From assembly GCA_947626315.1 (NCBI GenBank), contig CANQRQ010000008.1:28771-92770 (forward strand): a stretch of DNA of 64,000 bases, in the 5' to 3' direction. Below, in pieces: positions 17,540 to 25,257 of this stretch. The stretch comes from an uncultured Oscillospiraceae bacterium (GTDB lineage Bacteria > Bacillota > Clostridia > Oscillospirales > Oscillospiraceae). A program made the translations under genes and the position numbers. Position 1 is the first letter of the stretch. Each line of letters begins with the position of its first letter. Under the pieces are notes generated by a model that was not told the origin of the DNA, did not search any database, and saw only the letters and a list, made by a program, of their open reading frames with translations.

Positions 17540-18141
17540 GGCGCGGCAGCCTGTACCGCATCCGCAGCCGGGCGGAGCTGGATGCCCTGCCCCGGCTGCC
17601 GGTGGACCAATTCCGCTGGCTGGAGGGCTGCTGTCCTCAGACCTGGGCCCAGGCGGCCCTGCTGGAGGGGGAGGGCTTCCTCTTTCAAATGACCTGCCGG
17701 GAGGACCGGCCCAAGGCGCTGTACACCGCCCCGGATTCCCCCGTCTGCCGGGACAGTTGCATGGAGTGCTTTGTGAACTTCGCCCCGGAGCGGGACGGGC
17801 GGTATCTGAATCTGGAGGCCAATGCCCTGGGTACCCTCCACTGCAAGCTGGGCCCCGGCAGGGCGGGCCGGACCGCTCTGCGGGATCTGGGCGTGCCGCT
17901 GCCCACGGTCTCCGCCCGGACAGGGGAAGGGGAGTGGCGGCTGTGCTTTTTCGTCCCTCTGGCCTGCGTGGAGGCCCTGTATGGCCCCTGCGCTTTTCCC
18001 CCGGGCAGCGTGATCCGGGCAAACTTTTATAAATGCGGCGACGAGACAGCAAAGCCGCACTATGGCATGTGGAACCCGGTGGAGACAGAGACGCCGGATT
18101 TCCACCGGCCGGAATTCTTCGGAGAGCTGGAGCTCGTATAG
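17536..18141 (+). CDS. Carbohydrate-binding family 9-like protein
   Basis: 201 residues without a signal peptide. It resembles the CBM9-like (PF16011-type) beta-sandwich found as stand-alone proteins in Clostridia. Features include CMECFVNFAPERDGRYLNLEANALG, the tail FYKCGDETAKPHYGMWNPVETETPDFHRPEFFGEL, and several aromatic residues suited to sugar stacking. It overlaps the MFS stop by 4 nt, so it is coupled to the permease. A cytosolic CBM9-like protein has no established function; a sugar-processing role is inferred from neighbours. Confidence 0.7.
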   Translation: MRRGSLYRIRSRAELDALPRLPVDQFRWLEGCCPQTWAQAALLEGEGFLFQMTCREDRPKALYTAPDSPVCRDSCMECFVNFAPERDGRYLNLEANALGTLHCKLGPGRAGRTALRDLGVPLPTVSARTGEGEWRLCFFVPLACVEALYGPCAFPPGSVIRANFYKCGDETAKPHYGMWNPVETETPDFHRPEFFGELELV

Positions 18142-18174
18142 AAGAGCGCGGCCTCCGATTTCAGGGAGCAGGAT

Positions 18175-19251
18175 ATGAAGAGTGCCATATTTCATTTCCC
18201 CACAGAGGGGAAGCCGGTGGACTGCGTGCAGATCAAGACCGGCCACATCAACGAGACCTATCTGATCACCACCGACCGGGGGGTGAAATACATCCTCCAA
18301 TGGATCAACCGCTATGTCTTTCCCAATGTGGACGCGATCATGAGCAATATGTCCGCCATCAGCGAATTCCTGCGCAGTAAGAGCCAGGCGGAGATGGCGA
18401 TGATCAGCTATATCGACACCCTGGACGGCAGGAGCTATTACGACGACGGGCAGGGCGGCTGCTGGCGCATCTACCGCTTTGTGGACAACAGCGTCTGCCT
18501 TGAGCGGCCGGAACGGCCGGAGGATTTCTACGAGTGCGCCAGGGCCTTCGGGCACTTCCAGTACGCCCTCAACGGCTTTGCCGTAGAGAAGCTGGAGGAG
18601 ACCATCCCCGGCTTTCACGACACGCCGGACCGCTTCCGGCAGTTTCGCACTGTCCTGGCCGCCGACCCGATGGGACGGCTGCGGGAGGTGGAGCGGGAGG
18701 TCTCCTTCGCCCTGGAGCGGGAGGAGCGGGCCTGCCGCCTGCACCGGATGCGCCAGCGGGGGGAGCTGCCTCTGCGGGTCACCCATAACGACACCAAGAT
18801 CAACAACGTGCTCTTTGACCGGGACAGCCGCCGGGCTCTGTGCGTCATTGACCTGGACACCGTGATGCCCGGCCTGTCTGTCTTCGATTTCGGGGACGCC
18901 ATCCGCTTCGGCGCCTCCACCGGGGAGGAGGACGAGCGGGACCTGAGCAAGGTCGCCCTGGATCTGGAGCTGTTCCGGGTCTTCACCCGGGGCTTTTACG
19001 AGGCCTGCCCCAGCCTGACGCCGGAGGAGACGGCGGCCATGCCCCTGGGGGCCTATACCATGACCCTGGAGTGCGGCCTCCGCTTCCTCACCGACTACCT
19101 GAACGGGGACAAATATTTCTCCATCGACCGGGAAAAGCACAATCTGGACCGCTGCCGCACCCAGTTCAAGCTGATCGAGAGCATGGAGGCGCACTGGGAC
19201 GAGATGGCCCGGATCGTCCGGGAGGAGACGGCGGCAAAAACCGTTGTGTAG
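18175..19251 (+). CDS. NahK-like aminoglycoside-phosphotransferase-fold sugar kinase
   Basis: A 358-residue small-molecule kinase of the APH/choline-kinase fold. The nucleotide-binding start is KTGHINETYLITT, the Brenner-type catalytic loop is VTHNDTKINNVLFD, and the metal-binding Asp lies in VIDLDTVMPG. GHINxTY and HNDTKxxN are typical of N-acetylhexosamine 1-kinases (NahK), which phosphorylate GlcNAc/GalNAc at C1 in mucin- and milk-glycan salvage. The exact substrate is not proven. GGGAGCAGG precedes the ATG. It ends the pepT-MFS-CBM9 run and is followed by a GC hairpin. Confidence 0.8.
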   Translation: MKSAIFHFPTEGKPVDCVQIKTGHINETYLITTDRGVKYILQWINRYVFPNVDAIMSNMSAISEFLRSKSQAEMAMISYIDTLDGRSYYDDGQGGCWRIYRFVDNSVCLERPERPEDFYECARAFGHFQYALNGFAVEKLEETIPGFHDTPDRFRQFRTVLAADPMGRLREVEREVSFALEREERACRLHRMRQRGELPLRVTHNDTKINNVLFDRDSRRALCVIDLDTVMPGLSVFDFGDAIRFGASTGEEDERDLSKVALDLELFRVFTRGFYEACPSLTPEETAAMPLGAYTMTLECGLRFLTDYLNGDKYFSIDREKHNLDRCRTQFKLIESMEAHWDEMARIVREETAAKTVV

Positions 19252-19281
19252 TTTACATAATATTAATTTTGGAAAAATCCG

Positions 19282-19305
19282 CCCCGCGCGAGAGGCGCGG
19301 GGCAT
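19282..19305 (+). terminator. GC-rich hairpin between kinase and MATE genes
   Basis: CCCCGCG (19282-19288) pairs with CGCGGGG (19296-19302), followed by only a short CATTT. It is a weak or partial terminator; some read-through into the MATE gene is possible. Confidence 0.5.
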
Positions 19306-19348
19306 TTACCTGGATAACAGAGTATAGCAGGAAAGAAAGCGAAGCCCT

Positions 19349-20728
19349 ATGAGCGAGGCCGAAAACAGCAACATCGAAATATTTGAGCGTCTGCCGGTGC
19401 CCAAGGCGGTGCGGACCATGGCTGTGCCCACCGTGATCAGCCAGCTGATCGTCCTCATTTACAACATGGCCGACACCTTTTTCATCGGCCGGACCAACAA
19501 CCCCTATATGGTAGCCGGGGCCTCCCTGATCCTGCCCCTGTTCAACATCACCCTCTCCCTGTCCGGCCTGGCCGGCGTGGGCGGCGGGGCGCTGATCTCC
19601 CGCCTGCTGGGCATCCGAAAAACGGAGGAGGCCCGGCGGGTGTACAGCTTCTGCGTCTGGCTGGGCCTGCTGGTTTCCGCCCTGTTTTCCCTGGGGACCC
19701 TGCTGACCATGGGACCCTTGATGACCCTGCTGGGCGCGGACACGGACACCCACGCCTATGCCGCCGGGTACGCTTTTTTCGTCATTGTCTGCGGGGCGGT
19801 GCCCACCGTGCTGTCCAACACCCTGGCCAATCTGATCCGCAGCGTGGGCGAGTCCAGAAGGGCCGGGCTGGGCATCACCATGGGCGGGCTGATAAACATT
19901 GTCCTGGACCCGCTGTTTATGTTCGTGCTGCTGCCGGAGGGCATGGAGATCTACGGCGCCGGGGCGGCCACCTTCCTCTCCAACTGCCTGGCCTGCGTCT
20001 ATTTCATGCTGGTGCTGCGCCGGCTGCGGAGCCGGGAGCCGGTCCTCCGCCTGGGCTCTCCGCTGGCCTTCCCCAGCGGACGGAGCATCGCCGGGATCTT
20101 CACCGTGGGCGTCCCCTCCGCTGTGGTCACCTTCCTGTTTGACCTGGACTATATCGTGATCGACCGGCTCATGTCCGGCTACACGGGCGTGGCCCTGGCC
20201 GCGGTGGGCATTGTGCTGAAGGTGGAGCGGCTGCCGCTGAACATCGGCATCGGCATCTGCCAGGGGATGGTGCCCATTGTAGCCTACAATTATGCGGCGA
20301 AAAACTACCCCCGCATGAACGCGGTGAAGGCCTATTCCCTGAAGACCGGCCTGCTCTGCGCGGCGGTCAGCATCCTGCTGTATGAGCTCTTTGCCGGGCA
20401 GATCATGGGCCTTTTTATCGACGACGCCCAGACCGTGGCCCTGGGGACCGGCTTTCTGCGGGCCCGGGTCCTGGCCACGCCACTGATGTTCCTGAGTTTC
20501 TTCCACGTCCATCTGTTCAACGGCTTCGGGGAGGGGGGCTATGCCCTGTTTTTCGGCGTGATGCGCTGGCTGGCCTTCAACATCCCCATGCTGTTCCTGC
20601 TCAACGCTCTCTTCGGCATGTACGGCATCGTCTGGTCCCAGGTCACGGCGGACAGCCTGACCGTGCTGCTGTCCCTCTGGGTCTACCGGCGGTACGAGCG
20701 AAAGCACCTCGTTTTGGAGGAAAAATAA
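19349..20728 (+). CDS. MATE-family multidrug/cation antiporter
   Basis: A 459-residue, 12-helix MATE exporter, expected to use a Na+ or H+ gradient to expel organic cations. It begins LPVPKAVRTMAVPTVISQLI, then NMADTFFIGRTNNPYMVAG, the canonical first-half MATE motif. The pseudo-repeat in the second half includes GVPSAVVTFLFDLDYIVIDRL. Substrates are unknown. AGGAAAG lies upstream of the ATG. It is closed by a bidirectional terminator. Confidence 0.92.
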   Translation: MSEAENSNIEIFERLPVPKAVRTMAVPTVISQLIVLIYNMADTFFIGRTNNPYMVAGASLILPLFNITLSLSGLAGVGGGALISRLLGIRKTEEARRVYSFCVWLGLLVSALFSLGTLLTMGPLMTLLGADTDTHAYAAGYAFFVIVCGAVPTVLSNTLANLIRSVGESRRAGLGITMGGLINIVLDPLFMFVLLPEGMEIYGAGAATFLSNCLACVYFMLVLRRLRSREPVLRLGSPLAFPSGRSIAGIFTVGVPSAVVTFLFDLDYIVIDRLMSGYTGVALAAVGIVLKVERLPLNIGIGICQGMVPIVAYNYAAKNYPRMNAVKAYSLKTGLLCAAVSILLYELFAGQIMGLFIDDAQTVALGTGFLRARVLATPLMFLSFFHVHLFNGFGEGGYALFFGVMRWLAFNIPMLFLLNALFGMYGIVWSQVTADSLTVLLSLWVYRRYERKHLVLEEK

Positions 20729-20735
20729 AAACAGC

Positions 20736-20770
20736 AACCGCCCGGCACAATGAAGCGCCGGGCGGCTTTT
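20736..20770. terminator. Bidirectional terminator between MATE and LUD genes
   Basis: CCGCCCGGC (20738-20746) pairs with GCCGGGCGG (20756-20764) and is followed by CTTTT. A-rich sequence before the stem allows use in the opposite direction for the convergent LUD gene. Confidence 0.85.
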
Positions 20771-20782
20771 ATACAGGCAGAA

Positions 20783-21379
20783 TTACAAGCCCAGGTCCTC
20801 GTCGATGAGGATCACTTCCGTCTCCATCGCCATGGAGGGGCCCAGAAGGGTCACCAGGCCGCGGCAGATACGGCCGGGGCTCTTGCAGTCATAGCAGCGG
20901 TCGGCCTTGAGGGCGCAGGGGGTTTTGGCGTTCATCTGCTGGGCGCGCTTGGGGGAGGCTACGTTCCGCACCCGCCAGACCGCCTCCTCGTAGCTGGGGG
21001 TGAGCTTGTTGCGGCCAATGAGGAAGTAGACCTTCTTGTGCCCAAAGAGAGTGCCGGCCACCCGGTTGCAGTTGCCGTCCATGTTGACGATCTCCCCGGT
21101 CTCCGCCAGGGCGTTGGCGGAGCAGAGGTACACGTCCGTGGTCATGGCCCGGAAGCGGGCGTCGTTCGGCTCCTGGGTCCAGTGCCAGGCCATCTCGTTG
21201 TGCTTTTCCAGCAGCTCATACAGGCCCAGGGCCTTGACCGTGGCAGAGCCGCCGATGCCGATGCTGCACCCGTCCAGCTCCTTGTCCAGAGCCGCGGCGG
21301 CCTCCGCCCCGGTGGCGAAGATCCGCACAGAGTAGCCCCTGGCCAGGAGATTCTTTTCTACCTTGCTGAAATCAGTCAT
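20783..21379 (-). CDS. LUD-domain protein (LutC/YkgG-like)
   Basis: About 198 residues of the LUD fold found in lactate-utilisation proteins LutB/LutC. Family features are IGIGGSATVKALGLYE, TTDVYLCSANALAETGEIVNMDGNCNR, and a C-terminal Cys-containing stretch CYDCKSPGRICRG. It is a stand-alone copy: no LutA or LutB iron-sulfur partners are adjacent, so a role in lactate oxidation is not supported by context. GGAGG lies 8 nt before the ATG at 21379. A promoter is present at 21407-21435. Confidence 0.85.
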   Translation of the reverse strand: MTDFSKVEKNLLARGYSVRIFATGAEAAAALDKELDGCSIGIGGSATVKALGLYELLEKHNEMAWHWTQEPNDARFRAMTTDVYLCSANALAETGEIVNMDGNCNRVAGTLFGHKKVYFLIGRNKLTPSYEEAVWRVRNVASPKRAQQMNAKTPCALKADRCYDCKSPGRICRGLVTLLGPSMAMETEVILIDEDLGL

Positions 21380-21406
21380 AGGACAGTCCTCCAATCCTTT
21401 TTTTCT

Positions 21407-21435
21407 ATCATAGTATGGTTTAAAGGATTTGGCAA
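21407..21435 (-). promoter_or_regulatory. Promoter of the LUD gene
   Basis: On the minus strand: TTGCCA (21435-21430), a 17-bp spacer, TATGAT (21412-21407). It lies 27 nt upstream of the LUD start, in the short gap after the OhrR-like gene. Confidence 0.65.
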
Positions 21436-21447
21436 GAGGAAAAAAGC

Positions 21448-21894
21448 TCAGGCCTGGGGGAGCGGCCTGCCGAGGATTTTATAGAGGGTCCGGTAGAGCG
21501 CGGCGGCCTCCTCCGGCTCCAGGTCAAAGCACTTGGCCATCTGGGCAGGGACCGAGAGGGCCTTCTCCCGCAGGGCGGCCCCTTTGGCGCTGACGGAGAT
21601 GATCAGGTTGCGCTCGTCCTCCGTGGAGCGGGTGCGGGTGAGATAGCCCTTGGCCTCCATCTTCTTCAGCATGGGGGTGAGGGTCCCGGAATCCAGAAAC
21701 AGCCGGTCCCCCAAATCCTTGACGGTCAGAGGGCTCTCCTCCCAGAGCACCATCATGGTGATGTATTGGGTATAGGTCAGGTCCAGCTCGTCCAGATAGG
21801 GGTTATAGCGCTTGATAATTTCCCGGGAACAGGCATAGAGGGGAAAGCAGATCTGATTATCCAGCTTCAGAGCGTCATATAAGCGTGCGTCCAT
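21448..21894 (-). CDS. MarR-family regulator, OhrR-like
   Basis: A 148-residue winged-helix repressor. The N-terminus LKLDNQICFPLYACSREI places Cys16 where OhrR proteins carry the reactive peroxide-sensing cysteine, and LDLTYTQYITMMVLWE is also OhrR-like. The DNA-recognition helix region reads DLGDRLFLDSGTLTPMLKKME. OhrR normally represses ohr (organic hydroperoxide reductase), but no ohr gene is visible here; the downstream LUD gene is a possible alternative target. CGGAGG precedes the ATG. Confidence 0.85.
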   Translation of the reverse strand: MDARLYDALKLDNQICFPLYACSREIIKRYNPYLDELDLTYTQYITMMVLWEESPLTVKDLGDRLFLDSGTLTPMLKKMEAKGYLTRTRSTEDERNLIISVSAKGAALREKALSVPAQMAKCFDLEPEEAAALYRTLYKILGRPLPQA

Positions 21895-21963
21895 ACATAC
21901 CTCCGATAAAGCGCCGGCGGCGCCATATAAAAATCATATCAGCCGGGCTATGCGTCTTTTACA

Positions 21964-21992
21964 ATTTTACCATAATTTGCCACGGTTAACAA
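21964..21992 (-). promoter_or_regulatory. Promoter of the OhrR-like gene
   Basis: On the minus strand: TTGTTA (21992-21987), a 17-bp spacer, TAAAAT (21969-21964). It is followed by an A/T-rich leader of about 70 nt before the ATG at 21894. Confidence 0.55.
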
Positions 21993-22023
21993 GCTTTTTT
22001 TATTAAATTAATCAAAATTAATC

Positions 22024-22050
22024 AAAAAAGTGAGGCGGCCAGGCCGCCTC
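22024..22050 (-). terminator. Minus-strand terminator downstream of repeat copy A
   Basis: GAGGCGGCC and GGCCGCCTC form a perfect 9-bp stem with one loop base (22032-22050). On the minus strand it is followed by AC and six T. It lies beyond the stem-loop repeat, so the whole repeat would be transcribed as the 3' untranslated region of the ABC-F operon. Confidence 0.8.
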
Positions 22051-22071
22051 AGACGGTAGATAAAATATCCC

Positions 22072-22455
22072 TGCCTTCGCCGCTCTGCGGCGAAAAAGAA
22101 TTCAAATCGTTTTTGAGGCAGCTTTGCCGCCTCAAAAACACTCTAAGGCGAACCACGTCGGCAGAAGCTCCATTCATTCGCTTCCGGCTAAAGCCGAAAG
22201 CTCATTCACGCCGCTCTGCCTCCTCTCAAAACCAAAGCAAATGCTTTGGTTTTGCTAAGGAAGAACGAGGCTGTCCGCCGATTTTGCCGCGCTTGCGCGG
22301 CAAAATGGCGCTACAGCGTTGTTCTGACGCCGCGCCGACCAAACGGGGCGAAGCCCCTGCGATCAGCGCGAGTATCTCAAATGCGAGCCCAGCTCTGTGC
22401 CCTCTGGGCACAAGCGGGTCGCATTTGAAGCGTGTCGCCTTTTGCGACACGCTTG
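22072..22455. repeat. Dispersed stem-loop repeat, copy A
   Basis: About 385 bp nearly identical to 33785-34183. It is a string of perfect or near-perfect hairpins. They include TTTTGAGGC/GCCTCAAAA (loop AGCTTTGCC region), AAAACCAAAGC/GCTTTGGTTTT (loop AAAT), TTTTGCCGCGC/GCGCGGCAAAA (loop TT), GGGGC/GCCCC, a long TCAAATGCGA/TCGCATTTGA stem enclosing a GTGCCC/GGGCAC hairpin, and GCGTGTCGC/GCGACACGC. It starts directly after the ABC-F stop (minus strand) and ends before that operon's terminator. Open frames crossing it are by-products of the stems. Confidence 0.85.
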
Positions 22456-22461
22456 GCCGTC

Positions 22462-24054
22462 TCAGACAGATTCCCGGAGGAGGTGCATGTATTCGTCGTA
22501 GGTGCAGCGCCGGTCGATGATCCCGTCCTCCGTGATCTCAATGATCCGGTTGGCCACCGTCTGGGTCAGCTGGTGGTCGTGGCAGGTGAAGAGGACGTTG
22601 TGCTTGAAGGCCTCCAGCCCGTTGTTCAGGGCGGCGATGCTCTCCAGGTCCAGGTGGTAGGCAGGCTGGTCCAGCAGCAGGAAGTTGCCCCCCAGCAGCA
22701 TCATCCGGCTGAGCATGCAGCGGACCTTCTCCCCGCCGGAGAGGACCCGGACGCTCTTGTACACGTCGTCCCCGGAGAAGAGCATCCGGCCCAGGAAGGT
22801 GCGCAGGTAGCTTTCCCGCTTGTCCGCGGAGAACTGGCGCATCCACTCGATCAGGTCCATGTCTCCCTCAAAAAAGGCGTTGTGGTCCTTGGGAAAGTAG
22901 GTGGGCTGGATGGAGGCGCCCCATTTGACGCTGCCGCTGTCCGGTTCTTCCTCGCCCATGAGGATCTTGTACAGCATGGTGACGGCCAGCTCGTTCTTCC
23001 CCAGCAGGGCGATCTTGTCCTCCCTGCCCACAATGAAGCTGACCTTGTTGAGAAGCTGCACCCCGTCCACGGTCTTGCTGACCTCCGTTACCGTGAGCCG
23101 GTCCTTCCCCGGCTCCCGCTCGGCCTTGAAGCCCACCCAGGGGTAGCGGCGGCCGGAGGCGGGCAGCTCCTCTACGGTGATCTTGTCCAGCAGCTTCCGC
23201 CGGGAGGTAGCCTGGCGGGACTTGGACTTGTTGGCGGAGAAGCGGGCGATGAAGCTCTGCAGCTCCTGAATCTTCTGCTCGGCCCGCTTGTTCTGGTCCC
23301 GGATCAGCCGCTGCATCAGCTGGCTGGACTCGTACCAGAAGTCATAGTTGCCCACGTACATTTTGATCTTGCCGTAGTCGATGTCCACAATGTGGGTGCA
23401 GACATTGTTGAGGAAGTACCGGTCGTGGCTCACCACCAGCACCGTCCCCTCGTAGTCCATCAGGAAATCCTCCAGCCAGACCACGCTGGCCAGATCCAGG
23501 TTGTTGGTGGGCTCGTCCAGCAAAATGACGTCCGGATGCCCGAAGAGGGCCTGGGCCAGCAGCACCTTGACCTTCAGCCGCGGGTCGATCTCCGCCATCA
23601 GACAGCCGTAGAGGGAGGCGTCCACCCCCAGACCCTGGAGGAGCCGCCCCGCGTCGCTCTCGGCCTCCCAGCCGCCCAGCTCCGCGAACTCCTCCTCCAG
23701 CTCCGCCGCCCGCAGGCCGTCCTCGTCGCTGAAGTCCGGCTTCTCGTAGATGGCGTCCTTTTCCCGGCCGCAGTCATAGAGCCGCTGGTTGCCCATGATT
23801 ACCGTGTCCAGCAGGCTGTAGCTGTCGTACAGGCTCTGGTTCTGCTTTAAAACGGACATGCGCCGCTTAGGGTCCAGCTCCACGCTGCCGGAGGTAGGCT
23901 CCAGCTCCCCGGAGAGGATTTTGATAAAGGTAGATTTCCCGGCACCGTTGGCGCCGATGATGCCGTAGCAGTTGCCGGCGGTGAACTGCAGGTCCACCCG
24001 GGAAAAGAGCGCCGAGGGACCGAACTGCATGGACAGATCGTGGACAGTTAACAT
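22462..24054 (-). CDS. ABC-F family ATPase (YkpA/YbiT-like) with degenerate second ATPase site
   Basis: 530 residues and no membrane helices. ABC-F proteins act on the ribosome. The first ATPase domain is intact: Walker A GANGAGKST, Walker B LLDEPTNNLD, switch VSHDRYF. A charged inter-domain linker follows. The second domain keeps LSGGEKVR but has GKNELAVT in the Walker A position (Val for the catalytic Lys) and LLLDQPAYHLD in Walker B (Gln for the catalytic Glu). Its switch reads TCHDHQ. Gln at that position mimics the ATPase-dead mutants used experimentally. AGGAG precedes the ATG, inside the end of the CDF gene. Confidence 0.92.
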   Translation of the reverse strand: MLTVHDLSMQFGPSALFSRVDLQFTAGNCYGIIGANGAGKSTFIKILSGELEPTSGSVELDPKRRMSVLKQNQSLYDSYSLLDTVIMGNQRLYDCGREKDAIYEKPDFSDEDGLRAAELEEEFAELGGWEAESDAGRLLQGLGVDASLYGCLMAEIDPRLKVKVLLAQALFGHPDVILLDEPTNNLDLASVVWLEDFLMDYEGTVLVVSHDRYFLNNVCTHIVDIDYGKIKMYVGNYDFWYESSQLMQRLIRDQNKRAEQKIQELQSFIARFSANKSKSRQATSRRKLLDKITVEELPASGRRYPWVGFKAEREPGKDRLTVTEVSKTVDGVQLLNKVSFIVGREDKIALLGKNELAVTMLYKILMGEEEPDSGSVKWGASIQPTYFPKDHNAFFEGDMDLIEWMRQFSADKRESYLRTFLGRMLFSGDDVYKSVRVLSGGEKVRCMLSRMMLLGGNFLLLDQPAYHLDLESIAALNNGLEAFKHNVLFTCHDHQLTQTVANRIIEITEDGIIDRRCTYDEYMHLLRESV

Positions 24055-24059
24055 AGCGC

Positions 24060-25244
24060 TTACTCCTGTGAAGTGACAGAATTTTGTTGATAATCCCGGT
24101 CGATCCGCACCACGGCCCGGCGCTCAGGCCAGGCCTCGCGGACGGTTTGCCGGACCAGAGCGGCCAGCTCCCCGTCGCTCCGGGGATCGGCGGCGGGAAA
24201 GACCGCGTCAAAGATCAGCTTGCTTTGGGTGGAGCCGGGGGCGTAGCGGAAATCGTGCAGCCCGGTGCAGCCGGCGCTTCGGAGCAGCGCCTCCGTCTCC
24301 TGACGCAGATGGGCCGTCTCCCCGTCGGGCAGAATGGGGTCCATGTGGATGGTGGCGGAGCAGCCGAAGCGCTCCTGAATCTGGGTCTCCGCGCTGTCAA
24401 TGGCGTCGTGGAGGGAGAACAGCTCCCCCCGGCCGTCCACTTCCGCGTGGAGGGAGACCATCCGCCGGCCGGGGCCGTAGTCGTGCACCAGCAGGTCGTG
24501 GATGCCAAGCACCTCCGGGTGGGCCAGCACGGTCTCCTCGATCCCACGGACCAGCGCCGGGTCCGGCGCCTTGCCCAGAAGGGGAGACAGGGTGTCCCTG
24601 ACGGAGACGCAGCCTGTGTACGCGATAAAGCAGGCCACGGCCAGCCCGGCCCAGCCGTCCACCTGGAGGCCGGTCAGCCGGCCGATCCCCATAGAGCAGA
24701 GCACCACGGCGGTGGAGACGGCGTCCGTCAGCGAGTCGGTAAAGGCGGCCTTCAGCACGGAGGAGCCGATCTTTGCCCCAATGCGCCGGTTGTAGGCGGC
24801 CATATAGAGCTTGACGGCGATGGAGGCGGCCAGGATAAGCGCCGGCAGCAGCCCGGCGGCCACCGGAACCGGGTGGAGGATCTTGTCCAGAGAGCTGCGG
24901 CCCAGCTCCAGGCCCAGCAGCACGATCAGCAGGGAGAGCCCCAGCCCGGCCAGATATTCCATCCGCCCGTGCCCGTAAGGGTGGTCCGGGTCCGGCTTCT
25001 TCCCGGCCAGGACAAAGCCCAGCAGGGTGACCACCGAGGAGGCCGCGTCTGACAGGTTGTTGAAGGCGTCCGCCATCACGGCCACAGAGCCGGAGAGCAG
25101 CCCCGCCGCGAACTTCCCGGCGAAGAGCAGCAGGTTCAGAAAGACGCCGTAGGCCCCGCAGAGCACGCCGTAGGCCTTCCGAACGGCCGGGTCGGTGACC
25201 CGCTCCCGCTCCGGTATCCACTTTTTGATCAGAAAACTGAGCAT
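24060..25244 (-). CDS. Cation diffusion facilitator transporter, possibly Mn2+-type
   Basis: A 394-residue metal exporter with six membrane helices and a cytosolic C-terminal domain with an extension. The TM2 site reads MADAFNNLSDA and the TM5 site FTDSLTDA, giving Asp/Asn and Asp/Asp with no histidine. Zn-type CDFs have His in TM5, so a manganese-like substrate is more likely; this is inference. DHPYGHGR is the conserved loop motif. GGAGCC precedes the ATG. It lies 13 nt after the rluA-like gene and 5 nt before ABC-F. Confidence 0.88.
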   Translation of the reverse strand: MLSFLIKKWIPERERVTDPAVRKAYGVLCGAYGVFLNLLLFAGKFAAGLLSGSVAVMADAFNNLSDAASSVVTLLGFVLAGKKPDPDHPYGHGRMEYLAGLGLSLLIVLLGLELGRSSLDKILHPVPVAAGLLPALILAASIAVKLYMAAYNRRIGAKIGSSVLKAAFTDSLTDAVSTAVVLCSMGIGRLTGLQVDGWAGLAVACFIAYTGCVSVRDTLSPLLGKAPDPALVRGIEETVLAHPEVLGIHDLLVHDYGPGRRMVSLHAEVDGRGELFSLHDAIDSAETQIQERFGCSATIHMDPILPDGETAHLRQETEALLRSAGCTGLHDFRYAPGSTQSKLIFDAVFPAADPRSDGELAALVRQTVREAWPERRAVVRIDRDYQQNSVTSQE

Positions 25245-25257
25245 AGCACGGCTCCTG

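Noticed and set aside
22113..22520. Reading frame conserved between the two stem-loop repeats
   Set aside because: The shared Arg/Ala-rich translation follows automatically from near-identical DNA; the sequence is explained by hairpins, has no start signal and the frame runs into the flanking gene.
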